From Chelonoidis abingdonii (taxonomy: Eukaryota > Chordata > Testudines > Testudinidae): DNA of 64,000 nucleotides. The first letter of the stretch is position 1. Each line of letters begins with the position of its first letter. The notes below the pieces were generated by a model that was given only the letters and a program-made list of their open reading frames with translations, was not told where the DNA came from and did no database searches. Below, piece by piece: positions 22,799-34,240 of this stretch. The stretch covers positions 16,159,696-16,223,695 of the forward strand of contig NC_133778.1 in NCBI RefSeq assembly GCF_003597395.2. The letters run 5' to 3'. Made by a program: the position numbers and the translations under genes.

Positions 22799-24150
22799 CT
22801 CCAGATCAGCTGTCCGGTTGGTGTCTCCTGCAATCCTGTGCCACTTCCCCCTGGCTGGTAGGAGAACCGAGGCCTGCCTGCTACTCTGGGTTCCAGACCA
22901 GCCACCCTTAACTAGCAACCATGGTCTTTGCTATCCCAGACTCTATTGCTGGTCTTCTAGGCTTCTTCCTACCTTCCTTTCACTGTGTTCTGGCCCATCC
23001 CTGGGTTACTGTTGGAGCCTCCTCTGCTCCCTATGGCTACTTCACCCTCTCTCAAGTTCAAGTCCTACAGTCCAAAGCAGGATCCCAGGACTTACTGTCT
23101 CCATAGAGCACCTTCTTCTCTCTTACCAAGTCCCCTCCTCTCTAAGGAGTAACTACAGAGTTCCTTCCTGTAGCCCCCCTCCTTGTGCACCACTTCCTGG
23201 TTTTATACCAGCGCAGCCTGTTCCTGCCCAGCTGGCCTTCATCTTCCATCAGACCTTATCTGCCCTAATTCTGCTCGAGGTGCAGCCTGTCTCAGCATTA
23301 ATTGTCCCCTTATACTTACTCAGGTCTGGAGTGGGGTAGACACCCCATCACCCAGCCATTATTTGAGCGCACTCTCTTAAGCAATAGATGCTGCAGTGTT
23401 GATTGCCCCCTTCTGTTCTCAGTCCTACCACTAAGTCAGGAGTAAGTCTACTGGAGGCAGGGGAGTTATATTGTTGTATAAGTGTGGTGAGAGCACAAGA
23501 AAGCTCTGCAAGGGTGCTACTTGTTACACTCTTCCAAAGAAGAGCAACAGCTAACCTGGCAACTTTTTCAGCATGAAAACAAAAACAAGCCCAAGCCATC
23601 CAAAGGAGCTGAGATACTTAGTACAAAATAACTCCTAATTATTTATATTAGTTGCTCTCCTGCCTCATGATACATCATGCAACCCAGCATTTTCACCTCC
23701 CTCTGTCTAATGCCACATGTCTTGCTCTATTATAGTCTGTTTTCAGGACAGTAACATTTTTCTCAATGGTTTTCATGTACATTGTCTGTTGCCCTCCTGT
23801 TGTCTGCCTTCCACTAAGCACCACCCAGTCAAAGGCTTGTTTAGGAATACAGTTTTTTGACATCTACACAAGGCCAAACCACTTCGGCCTTCTTTCACTA
23901 ATCATGATCTCTATAGCCATTGGCCAAACTCCTATGCAGGAATAAAGGGGTGTGTCATCAGAAAGCCAAAAACAAAGCAAACCCCAAAGAATGAATGCTG
24001 AGTGTCTAAGGGAAGAACACAAAGATCCAAATGCTCTGGGCCAGAGTCCTAGCTACAAAAGAGGACAGGATGTCAGATCTTTCAAGGTTATCTAACTCTC
24101 TTTGAGTTCTGTAAGCAAAGGTTTGGCCAAAGGCTAAAATCCTGGATCTA
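22799..24150. other. Intergenic sequence, no gene seen
   Basis: The C unit resumes after the insertion (CTCCAGATCAGCTGTCCGGT). The pyrimidine-rich 173-codon frame at 22818-23339 has no domain and looks like an LTR-type or compositional open frame. Confidence 0.4.
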
Positions 24151-24236
24151 GATAATACTTAGTCCTGCCATGAGTGCAGGGGACTAGACTAGATGACCTC
24201 TTGAGTCCCTTCCAGTCTTATGATTCTATGAGTCAC
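24150..24236 (+). mobile_element. CR1 3' end fragment
   Basis: GACTAGATGACCTCTTGAGT followed by CCTTCCAGTCTTATGATTCTATGA is a CR1 3' end with its octamer-type tail. Confidence 0.75.
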
Positions 24237-24751
24237 AATATTAGCCACTTCCTTTAAAAGGTCTGGGGGAAAGAGAAGCTTAGGAAGCAGTCTGTATATT
24301 TCAATTAGAGCTCATCACAAATTGGCTGATCCTACAGTGACTGACAATAGAAGTGCAGGGTTTGATACACTGAAAAACACCTGCCTTCTGCCAAGTGGCT
24401 AAGAACTTTGAGAATTGTGTGGTATTCCAATGGCTCAAGGTGAAATAATATCCCACAAAAATCTGAGCACAAGCATGCTCCAGAATTTCTGGTTTTAGCT
24501 CTTACCCCATCCCTATAAAGGAGATTTGGCTACAGCATCAGAAAAAATGTACTTAAGTGACTTACCCAAGACTATGTTGGAGCTGGAACTGGAACACAGA
24601 AGTGCTTGATTCTTACTCAGACCCTTAGGGTTCTCTTTTTTCTAGTATCCCAGGAGGTGACTACTTTGTGGACAGGAATTCTCATGGGGCATAATTGTTT
24701 GCCTCTAGAAAACAGGTTGTGTTGATTCAATAATTGCTGAGAGAAAAGATG

Positions 24752-24965
24752 TTCTAGTGGTTAGGGTGTCAGTTTTGGACTAGGTAGACCAGGGATCAGT
24801 TTCCTCTTTCACCCCAGACTTTCTGTATGACCTTTTGCCAGTCATTTAGAGACCTGAGTCAGAGAGAAGCTGTCTTTAAAATGGGTATAATAGCATTTCC
24901 CTACCTCACAGATGTGTTGTAAATATAAATCCATTGAAGATTGGGAGCTCCTGACAGATACTGTG
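24752..24965 (+). mobile_element. MIR-like SINE
   Basis: A tRNA-derived head (TAGTGGTTAGGGTGTCAG), the CORE-like middle with TGTATGACCTTTTGCCAGTC, and AAAATGGGTATAATAGCA are in the order expected of a MIR element. Confidence 0.7.
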
Positions 24966-26760
24966 GTAACAAGACTGCAGTGAAGTCTACAAAACCCTAT
25001 ACTGAGCACAGACGCAGGGGGGAGAAGACCCTCTCCCATCTACAAGCAAGCAGCTTGATCCCAACCCCACACAGCTGCCAGAGCTGCCAATCATGGAGGG
25101 AGGTACCCACAGCTGCAACCAATAGAGAAACCACAAGGCCTGCTATGAAGGGGAGCAGGCAGAGAGGGAAAAGGAGGTAGAAAGGCCTCAGACAGCAATG
25201 GGGTGACAGCCCTTTCTTCTCTTTCCTCAGCTTTCCCTAGCCACAACATTCAAAGCTCACCCAGTCTGTCTAATGCCCTGCTGAGTGAAGGAGTGTGGGT
25301 GCACTTCCCTCCAAATCCTTCACACTCCTGTGCCAAAAATAGCCATTTGGTCCATTGGAACTGGAGACTAAATCATTGCAAAGAGAGCTTTTAAATAAAT
25401 CACCAAGACATCCAATTAAGTTTGCATGCCAAGTTAGGTGACTAGGTGGATACCCTCACATGCCTGAACAGGTTTCTCCAGCTGCACACATAAGCTCAGT
25501 TTTGTGTTCTCATTTCTGAGTGTGCCAGTTTCTTTGCTTCTAAGCATTGCCTCTTGGAAATATGAAAGTCTGCATGCATTGATTTGCACCCCCAGTTAGG
25601 GTGCGCAGTGGTTTGTTTTAAAGGTTTTAGATTTTGGGAATAGACATTGTCATAAGAGAACAAGCCAAATGGCCTATCCAGTCCTGTATTCCACAGGGAC
25701 CATTACAGGAAGCGATGTATTTCCCCATGATGTACTGATTGTGTTCTTCTAGGGAAGAAAGTGTCTTCCTGGCTGCAGCTGGTGATCAGCTTATGCTCTG
25801 AATTCAAAATTGAAGCAGAGCAATTTGTAAGAACATTCAAAAGAAGAGAGTTTGCCAGGACTAACACTGCTGAGTTTCAGTATTAGCGAGTAACCCATAA
25901 TTTGAAGTCAAAGCAAAATGTCAGATAAGACCCAGTTGGTTCAAGTGCTCAAATATTTGAAGTAGCTATGTTGATAGCACAAACAGCCCAATAAATGGTG
26001 AACTTTTCAGAAGGTGCAGGGAAATATGTAACCCTCCAATGTGAGGTCAGTGCAAAGTCTACTAGAATATGTCTTTTAATATCTATATTCCTCTCTCCTT
26101 CCCTCCCCCACATACACTGACAGAAATTCCTTTCTGTTACTGTCTTGTAGAGTCAGGATATGTTCCAATATGTAGGTTAGCATTGCAGCATGTATTATGA
26201 GACACATCGGATGTTGTTTGTTTTGCATGCCTTTAGGGCATCAGTCATTTTCCTACAGTAACTGATTTAATATTTTGTCATCTCTTTATAACAAAAAGAG
26301 TAATAGAAACAGTTTGTTTTCATGAAAGAGGCGTAGTGCTTGATCATGGGTCAAATTTAGACGTGGTGTAAATAAGTGTAACTCCATGGAAGTCTGTGGG
26401 CTAAGTTCAACAGTGGCGGGTAGATGGGATAAAATGCACATATGGGGTAAATATGCTGTTCGATCTCACTGGCAAATACAACTGAGGACAATTTTATCTA
26501 AGGAAGATAAGTGTCTGTTTAACATACTGGGCCAGATCCTCAGCTGGTGTTGATTGTCACACATCAATTTATACTCTGCTGCCATTGTCTTCAAGGTATA
26601 TAATGAACAGTTCATTAGCACTCAGGGCACCAAGAATAACACAAATGTAGCAAAGATGATGATATGCTACATGCAGTAAATGCCATTCCTCATGATAAAG
26701 AGAAAACATGAAATCCCCTTACTCATCAGAAAATGCCCCTTTTGCGTTAATCTTGCAGTT
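24966..26760. other. Intergenic region between crystallins C and D
   Basis: No exon, RNA gene or long frame was recognised. It is AT-rich single-copy-looking DNA. The last few hundred bases before 26780 are the expected upstream region of gene D. Confidence 0.4.
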
Positions 26761-26780
26761 GCAGCATTAGGTCTGCTGTA

Positions 26781-26789
26781 GATAAAAGA
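26781..26789 (+). promoter_or_regulatory. Weak TATA-like box of crystallin D
   Basis: GATAAAAGA lies about 60 bp before the ATG of exon 1, the spacing seen in genes B and C, but it deviates from TATAAAA. Confidence 0.4.
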
Positions 26790-26842
26790 TATCTCTGTAT
26801 TTGTTCATGGCTCCGAGCTGTCACCTCTACAAGCTAGTGAAA

Positions 26843-28056
26843 ATGGGAAAGGTAAGCAGAGCAGCAGGCATGCAAGCCCAGATATGCCAATATTATGATC
26901 TAATGCGTGCATTTGAGTGAGGTTTTATAAACATTTACATTGTGGCTTGTATTCTACCAAGACAGGAGCTTCCTGGGCCATTATTACAAATGTAGCACTG
27001 ATCACCTGGATCTGCAACCCTACTTCAAACAAAGCAATTTCAGCCAGGGTAGAAAACGGCAGGGGGATGACTTATATGAGTGCCCCAATTACTTGGGACA
27101 ACAGTACTTTCTTTAAAAGGGGAGACTATCCTGACTTCTGAAAGTGGGTGACTCCACTCAATGCCTCCTCCTCCTCCCCCCAACACCTCCTGCACACCAC
27201 TGAACAGCTGATCATGGCAGGTGGGAGCTCTGGGAAGGGAAGATAAGGAGCTGATTGATAGGGCCCATCAGCAGGAGAAAGGGCTGGGGAGTCAGGGGAG
27301 GAGCTGATTCATGGGGCTGCCCGTGGATGCTGAGCACCCACTATTTTTTTCCTGTGGGTACTCCAGCCCCAGAGTACCCAAGGAGTTGGTGCCTTTGCTA
27401 GGTTCTATACAAACATAGTAAGAGACAAAACTGCCCTGAAGGGCTCACCATGGAAACAGAAAAAACTGACAGAGGGTGGGAGGAAGGTCATATCACCTTC
27501 ATTTTACACTTGCAGAAGTGTGGCACAGAATGCAAGTGGCTTGCCCAAGGTCATAGGAAGACCGTGATAGTGGTGAGAGCTGAACCCACATTTTTCCCCA
27601 TCCTAGTCTAGTACTTAAACCACAATGCCACCTTTCCTCTCAGCAAACAGATATGAAAAAATAGCATCTCTCTGTGTATGTTTCTTTAATAGCAGACAGA
27701 TTGAATCAGTAGAAGATCTGTCTGGCTTTTGAAAGTTAGAGGTATTTCAGTCTTTCCTTCTCTGTGGTCCCTTTGCCAACTCAGAACACCGGCTCCCACA
27801 AGATCCAACTCTTCGAAAGAGATGACCTTCAAGACCAAATGTTGGAGCTCACAGATGATTGTCCCTCAGTTCAGGATTGCATCCATCGTCCTGAGATCCG
27901 CTCCCTCAATGTTCTGGGTGGCTCTTGGATCTTGTATGAGCTGCCGAACTTCAGAGAGTGATGACAATACTTGCTGAAACGCGGGGAGTACAGAAGGTTC
28001 CTTGACTGGGGTGCTGTGAATGCCAAAGTTAGTTGTGGATGGTGGATTTACACTAA
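26843..28056 (+). pseudogene. CRYG: Gamma-crystallin D, decayed pseudogene
   Basis: Exon 1 is intact (26843-26851, MGK, then GTAAGC). Exon 2 survives as a fossil from about 26946 to 27170. Its acceptor reads GG where AG is expected (26944-26945), and the frame carries DRSFLGHYYKCSTDH and YECPNYLGQQYFL before TAA at 27114-27116, caused by one extra T. Exon 3 starts after ACTCAG at 27785 with NTGSHKIQLFERDD and reads to WILYELPNF, where two TGA codons (27959-27964) interrupt it. The rest (QYLLKRGEYRRFLDWGA) is still readable, then the C-terminus is lost by a small deletion. AATAAA follows at 28071. It is older than pseudogene C because damage is spread over splice site, exon 2 and exon 3. Confidence 0.88.
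27475..27650 (-). mobile_element. MIR-like SINE, reverse, in intron 2 of crystallin D
   Basis: AAGTGGCTTGCCCAAGGTCA and the later GCTGAACCCACATTTTTCC match the reverse-orientation MIR core order. Confidence 0.6.
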
Positions 28057-28070
28057 AAGATGGTGTTTTA

Positions 28071-28076
28071 AATAAA
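28071..28076 (+). terminator. Poly(A) signal remnant of crystallin D
   Basis: AATAAA lies just after the decayed C-terminus. Confidence 0.55.
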
Positions 28077-28182
28077 TCATTGACAAACTCCAAATTCCTT
28101 TTTCGATGTCATGTTTGCTAGACTATTTTAAGTAAATTTGAATTAAAAGAGGCACCAAGCCATAGAGTCTGATTTAAGTTTG

Positions 28183-28366
28183 CTTGGTGTCCCTAGCCTC
28201 TGTTTGCCAGAAACTGGGAATGAGCGACAGGGGATGGATCACTTGATGATTACCTGTTCTGCTCATTCCTTCTGAAGCACCTGGCATTGGCCACCATCAG
28301 AAGACAGGATGCTGAGCTAGATGGACATTTGGTTTGACCCTGTATGGCCGTTCTGATGTTCTTAAC
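28183..28366 (+). mobile_element. CR1 LINE 3' end
   Basis: It runs from TGGTGTCCCTAGCCTCTG to GGCCGTTCTGATGTTCTT and matches the CR1 tails at 250-433 and 35698-35885. Confidence 0.82.
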
Positions 28367-29440
28367 CAGATCCATAGATGGTTTCAATCAGCATAATTCC
28401 ACTGGTTTCAATAGAGCCATGCTAATCTATACCAGTTGAGGATCTAGCCCAAATCCTCAATAGCCAGGCAGTCATTATAGAAAGAAAGAAGTGTGCCATT
28501 CTGGATTAGTAACAGCACACTATCCCTGCTCTGACTGAGAAAATTCTATTGCAAATAAGTAATAATTAATGTAATTATGTCTGCATATAGCAGTCACCTC
28601 AGCCCCGCAGCATGCCGTGTATAATTTACAAAGAACAGTAAATTACAACAACACTATAAAACTTATGCTACATTTTAATGCCCACCATCATTCATTTAAG
28701 GCCAGATTCAGCAGAGCACTTAATCATGTTGTTGCATCTTGTGCTCCCTGTACAACGTATGTAATATGAAGGGACCATATGAATACACCAACATGTAGAC
28801 ATAGCTCCGTATATACACTGCTACTCCGGAAGGGTTCTTCTTATGGCTTCCAAAGAAGGATAGTGAGGACCACTAGAGGGCTCACAAAGTATTGAAAAGG
28901 GAGACCACACAATCTCTTATACACTACACACATGCAGAACTTTACTGAATATCGATGGGGTTAATCACATGCTGAAAGCACTCAAAGATGTGCTTAAGTG
29001 CTTTGCTGAATTAGGGCCTTAGCTGGTGGCTTTTTGTGTTGTTGTTTTTTTAAAAAAACACATAATAGATATTCAAATAAAACCTGAGGAAAACACAAAT
29101 TCTGCACTGCTATAGGACCTAACACACACTGCTTCACTGACAATGTTCAAAATTTCTTGTATCCATGGATCGTAAGTTTGTCGCTAACATGCCATTAATG
29201 ACTGATTCCCTTCTCACCCTTTCACTGATAACAATGAACATATAAAACATATACAAGCTAGGTAGAGAAGTTCAAAGAATAAACGCCATGCATCTCAGTA
29301 CAGCGAATAATGAGGTTGTGTCTGCCATTGGCCAGAACAGGGTTCCTTTTGATTAGCTGATGCAAATCCAGCCCTCGTTCTTGTATCCAGCCAGAACAGA
29401 GAGATGTTATATCAACTACTCATCCCAGAGCGATAAGGGA
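28367..29440. other. Intergenic, MITE fragments only
   Basis: Half-copies of the CAAAGCACTTAAG palindrome occur at about 28700-28735 and 28972-29025, perhaps one copy split by about 240 bp. No gene was seen. Confidence 0.4.
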
Positions 29441-29448
29441 TGGGATAT

Positions 29449-30072
29449 CTAGTTTTCCTTGTTTAGAGCTGTAGAGTATTGTGCATCTATAGTAATTGTA
29501 TTATATAAATGCCAAATATAATAGAGGGTGTTTGGGTATTTACTAAACCAGTCTTGCAAAATTAGCATGAAATTTACTAATTCAAACACAAAGTCGACTT
29601 CCCTGATCTGTACAGTGATGATTGAGGAGCATGAAGAGACCAAAGTAGTTTTTGCTTTTGTTTTGTTTGGGCCTACCAAAAACAATACTCCTTGCTGTAA
29701 ACCAGTAAAACTATGGGTGTTATTTGCTGTCTTGGGTGCACTTCTGGGCCCCAGAGCGGAAGGTTTGTATGTGATTAACCAACAGGAGAGGGCATTAGGA
29801 GTTCTGGTTCTCTCCCCAGATGTGTCATAGACTGCCCCTGTGACCAAGGGCAAGCGGCGTACTCTGAGTTTGGTTTCTCCATCACCAGTAACTCTCAGCT
29901 CCATGAAGAGTGTTGATGGGCTGTACTCATTCATGTTTGTAAATGCATTGAGATCCTTGAAGAGTTCGCATGTAACTACAAAGAGTGCAGAGAGTCGGTA
30001 TCGGAAATAGACAGTCAGGCTCTCGCTCTGAAAATAAGTTTGGGGCAAAATTCTTTCAGATTTACATAGCAC
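29449..30072 (-). CDS. Unidentified 207-codon ORF
   Basis: I do not recognise this frame. It is the longest uninterrupted frame outside the assembly gap. On the minus strand it follows a plausible acceptor (ACTTATTTTCAG, with the possible exon starting at about 30032). The first two thirds look protein-like (for example TLFMELRVTGDGETKLRVRR and YDTSGERTRTPNALSCW), with alternating hydrophobic strands. The last third is AT-rich and less convincing. There is no signal peptide, named motif, clear promoter or poly(A) signal. It may be an internal exon of an unrelated gene, a fragment of an old mobile or viral insertion, or chance. It has no link in sequence to the crystallins. Confidence 0.25.
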   Translation of the reverse strand: MLCKSERILPQTYFQSESLTVYFRYRLSALFVVTCELFKDLNAFTNMNEYSPSTLFMELRVTGDGETKLRVRRLPLVTGAVYDTSGERTRTPNALSCWLITYKPSALGPRSAPKTANNTHSFTGLQQGVLFLVGPNKTKAKTTLVSSCSSIITVQIREVDFVFELVNFMLILQDWFSKYPNTLYYIWHLYNTITIDAQYSTALNKEN

Positions 30073-30221
30073 ATTTAATCTTCAGTACTCTCCTCTCTTT
30101 AGGGGCATGCATCTCCTTCCGAGACCTGTACATGTGAGGTTTATGGTTTGTTTAAAGGAGAGACTGAAAAAGTCTTGATTTGGGGAATGAGAATGAGGTA
30201 GCCACAGTAGGAAAGAAAGGG

Positions 30222-30235
30222 TGTGTGTGTGTGTG
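30222..30235. repeat. (GT)n microsatellite
   Basis: A short GT run. Confidence 0.7.
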
Positions 30236-32937
30236 TACAAAAATATAAATATGTTTTATTACCCAGCACTAGACTGAGTAGTATGACGTGGCACGGATAT
30301 TCTTATTGCTTAGGTATATTTGTGTGTGCAAAACGTTCTACAACTGTGCACACATACATAGCATGATTGTGTGTGCAAAGTGCGTATGTACAAATGCATG
30401 GACATTTGCTCAGTTTTGACCCGCTAAAAATCTGGCCTCAAACTTTGTAGCAATTTTTAATGTTATTTTGCATGTAACAATTAACTAAGCTCACCAACAG
30501 TCTGACCCAAAGGGTTTGGTGTTCCTGAAATCCTCAATTAGAATAAAAATAACACGGCTCTTCCTTGCCTGTCATCAGAAGTAGCCCGCCAATCCCAGAA
30601 CACATACACTGACTTTGTAGAGCAATCATTTGGCAGGTAGAGACTGAGTACCTCCGTACAAAAACTGTGGACCTTACTGCACCAATATTGTGTTGCACAG
30701 AGTGTGGTGCAGCATGCACCAGCAGGTCCTTGGGTAGCCAAGTATTTGTTTGTATGTATAGTTACTCAATTGGCTATCATGGCACACGTGTGTACCATTG
30801 CACATGTACAAGTTCATAGTGTAGCTACCTAAGGCTCTGTCTGTTGAAAACCGAGTCTTCAGTATCATAGTAGACAGAAGGCCAAATTTATTACTTATGT
30901 GATTTGTCTTCAGCGTGATTCTCCCCTCATCACTGGAGTATCATGACATCAGTGGACTTAATGCTGGTATGAAAGCAGGGTAATGTAGTGGAATACCAGG
31001 TCCCCAGAGTCCTAACAGACCATGACCCATTTGTTGTACTATTCAATTTATAATATGTCCCTAATGGCCTCCAGCATCATTTACATGTTTTGTCCCATTG
31101 CACATCATCCCTACCAGGATCTGAAGCACTCAACTGCCACACTAACCTCAGCTCCAGGAATGCCATCAGGATGAATGGAATTCCACAGGGCGCGGATACT
31201 TTCTGACTAGTGGGAGAGACCCACCCACAGCCTGTTGGGGTCTCACTAAATTCATTTAGATCCTGTCTCTTGCTCCTAAGGTTAACATGCAGATTCCTCA
31301 CTCACCTGCATAGCTGACTTTACCCTGCTCCCTGGCAGATCCCTGCAATACAGCACAGAAGAAGTTAACCCTTTTCTTGCTTCCCAGAGGACACATTCTG
31401 TGAGGCATACATGATATTCATCTGGAATGTGATTAAAATAAGACCAATAAATAAAATAAAAATAGCGGGCACTCCTAGTTGAGCCTGTTAAGGGACAGGG
31501 CTGCACCTAGGCTGCAAAGAGTTAGAGGCCAAATTCAGCAAGGGCTGAGCTAGAAAAAGAACTGCCAAGGGAAACCGCAGGGAGAGAGGGGCTCCTGCAG
31601 CGATTCCTGAGGAAGGGACTGGGGGCTGGGAAGGTCCAGCTGAAAGTTTTGTTTTTCCTTTGGGTGAAGGCCCAGAGAGCAGGATAGGACTGTGCTAAGG
31701 CAGGAACGACTGCGCCCAGCTTAAAGCCGGGTGGAAGATTTTTTTTTGCGTTTGTTTTGGGAACTGTGTGTTAATTAAGAAAACCCCCAGACCTCAAAAA
31801 GGGGTGTGATTGGCCGAGTGACTCAACAGAGTTTTTAAGGGAATCTGACAAAGAGGAAATTGAGGCCAGGTGCTACCAAGCGACCTCTGGCCAAGAGGGG
31901 TGCTCAGGAGGCTGCTGAACCTCTTACAACAACAATTCAGCGTTATTTGAACACACAATGTACTTTTCCAAAAATAATTTTGCTAGCCAAAGTTGGCATC
32001 AAATATGTGCAGAAAGGAATCACACCCAGAACCCAAACTGGCTTATGAATTTAAATGAATCTGCACTGTCATCTGGGGGCCATGTCCCATAAAGCCTCAT
32101 GGCAACCCTGCAAGCAGCTCCCTGCTTCCATTTCCCACTCCAAGGGATCTCTTTAGTAACTCACAACCCCATGTGTTCATTCACACCCCGGCTTGGGCTC
32201 AGGGTTATGAAATTAACACACATTAAAAATGAAGTTCTTGCGTCCATCCACTTACCACCTTACCAGGTCACTCCCACGCCTTTCCTGTCCACACCTCACT
32301 CCTCAGGTTTCAGGTTTCTCTGCTAGACCCTCCTCACACCCAGCAGCCTCTGCTCTCCCTGGGAATACTCTCTTGGTAGCTTCCTGCAGGCGAATCAGCT
32401 GATCTCTGCTCAGGTGTGCTTCCTGAGTAACTAGGGCTGGCTAGCCCCAGGTCTCTAGCCCTCCAAGGGGCAAGCCACCAAGTTCCAGGCATGCAAAAGC
32501 ACATTCCTGCTCCATTGCCTAAGCAGTGAAACCCTAGGAACAGGAAGATTTCACAAAGGAAATGTGATCCCAGAGAAGACAATAGAGCACATACCATTTT
32601 TAAAATCTTCAGCTCTGCTTCAGAAACTCCAGATGTTAGGCAATAAGGGCACAAGCCTGCAAACCTTTGCCCAGATAAGTACATTGACAAACTGCAACTA
32701 TTTGGCTGGGGGAGGACCTGCAAGGTCTTGGTGCTCCAGTACCACTGGATGGAGTCAGGACTATAGTTCCACTAAGAAACATGTAAAACCATTTATTTTG
32801 TAGAGCATCCTTCACATGCAGACTGGTGGCTCGGTGCTCAGCTGCGGTACACTGGTGAAATCACTGGAGCTATGCCAGCATACATGAGCTAAGGATCTGG
32901 CCCCGTCTCTGAGACTGCATTACAGTTATGGGACATA
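30236..32937. other. Intergenic region, no gene seen
   Basis: No exon or RNA gene is recognisable. It contains degenerate interspersed repeats (for example 30906-30985, with an ATTCTCCCCTCAT-type MITE word). The short frames here have no domain. Confidence 0.4.
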
Positions 32938-34240
32938 ATTCATAGATTCATAGACTCTAGGACTGGAAGAGACCTCGAGAGGTCATCGAGTCCAGTCCCC
33001 TGCCCTCATGGCAGGACCAAATACTGTCTAGACCATCCCTGATAGACATTTATCTAATCTACTCTTAAATATCTCCAGAGATGGAGATTCCACAACCNNN
33101 NNNNNNNNNNNNNNNNNNNNNNNNNNNNNNNNNNNNNNNNNNNNNNNNNNNNNNNNNNNNNNNNNNNNNNNNNNNNNNNNNNNNNNNNNNNNNNNNNNNN
33201 NNNNNNNNNNNNNNNNNNNNNNNNNNNNNNNNNNNNNNNNNNNNNNNNNNNNNNNNNNNNNNNNNNNNNNNNNNNNNNNNNNNNNNNNNNNNNNNNNNNN
33301 NNNNNNNNNNNNNNNNNNNNNNNNNNNNNNNNNNNNNNNNNNNNNNNNNNNNNNNNNNNNNNNNNNNNNNNNNNNNNNNNNNNNNNNNNNNNNNNNNNNN
33401 NNNNNNNNNNNNNNNNNNNNNNNNNNNNNNNNNNNNNNNNNNNNNNNNNNNNNNNNNNNNNNNNNNNNNNNNNNNNNNNNNNNNNNNNNNNNNNNNNNNN
33501 NNNNNNNNNNNNNNNNNNNNNNNNNNNNNNNNNNNNNNNNNNNNNNNNNNNNNNNNNNNNNNNNNNNNNNNNNNNNNNNNNNNNNNNNNNNNNNNNNNNN
33601 NNNNNNNNNNNNNNNNNNNNNNNNNNNNNNNNNNNNNNNNNNNNNNNNNNNNNNNNNNNNNNNNNNNNNNNNNNNNNNNNNNNNNNNNNNNNNNNNNNNN
33701 NNNNNNNNNNNNNNNNNNNNNNNNNNNNNNNNNNNNNNNNNNNNNNNNNNNNNNNNNNNNNNNNNNNNNNNNNNNNNNNNNNNNNNNNNNNNNNNNNNNN
33801 NNNNNNNNNNNNNNNNNNNNNNNNNNNNNNNNNNNNNNNNNNNNNNNNNNNNNNNNNNNNNNNNNNNNNNNNNNNNNNNNNNNNNNNNNNNNNNNNNNNN
33901 NNNNNNNNNNNNNNNNNNNNNNNNNNNNNNNNNNNNNNNNNNNNNNNNNNNNNNNNNNNNNNNNNNNNNNNNNNNNNNNNNNNNNNNNNNNNNNNNNNNN
34001 NNNNNNNNNNNNNNNNNNNNNNNTCCACAAGGCTCGTTATCCTATCAAAGAAAGCTATCAGATTGGTTTGAGACGATTTGTTCTTTACAAATCCATGCTG
34101 GCTATTCCCTATCACCTTACCACCTTCCAAGTGTTTGCAGATGATTTCTTTAATTACTTGCTCCATTATCTTCCCTGGCACAGAATTTAAACTAACTGGT
34201 CTGTAGTTTTCTGTGAATGTAGAGTTCAAAAGAAGGTAGC
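32938..34240 (-). mobile_element. CR1 LINE, reverse orientation, spanning the gap
   Basis: The left edge (ATTCATAGACTCTAGGACTG then GAAGAGACCTCGAGAGGTCA) is a reversed CR1 3' end. The right edge, 34024-34230, translates on the minus strand into the RT segment beginning NYRPVSLNSVPGKIMEQ. The two edges are the correct parts of one element in the correct order, so the gap most likely lies inside this copy. Confidence 0.8.
33098..34023. other. Assembly gap (N run)
   Basis: There are 926 unresolved bases. Any frame crossing it is meaningless. Confidence 1.

Noticed and set aside
22818..23339. 173-codon plus-strand frame with hydrophobic stretches
   Set aside because: The CT-rich composition gives many Leu, Ser and Pro codons. 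There is no motif, promoter or splice context.
24752..24840. Possible tRNA gene (A/B-box-like words)
   Set aside because: It is the tRNA-derived head of a MIR-like SINE and does not fold as a full tRNA.
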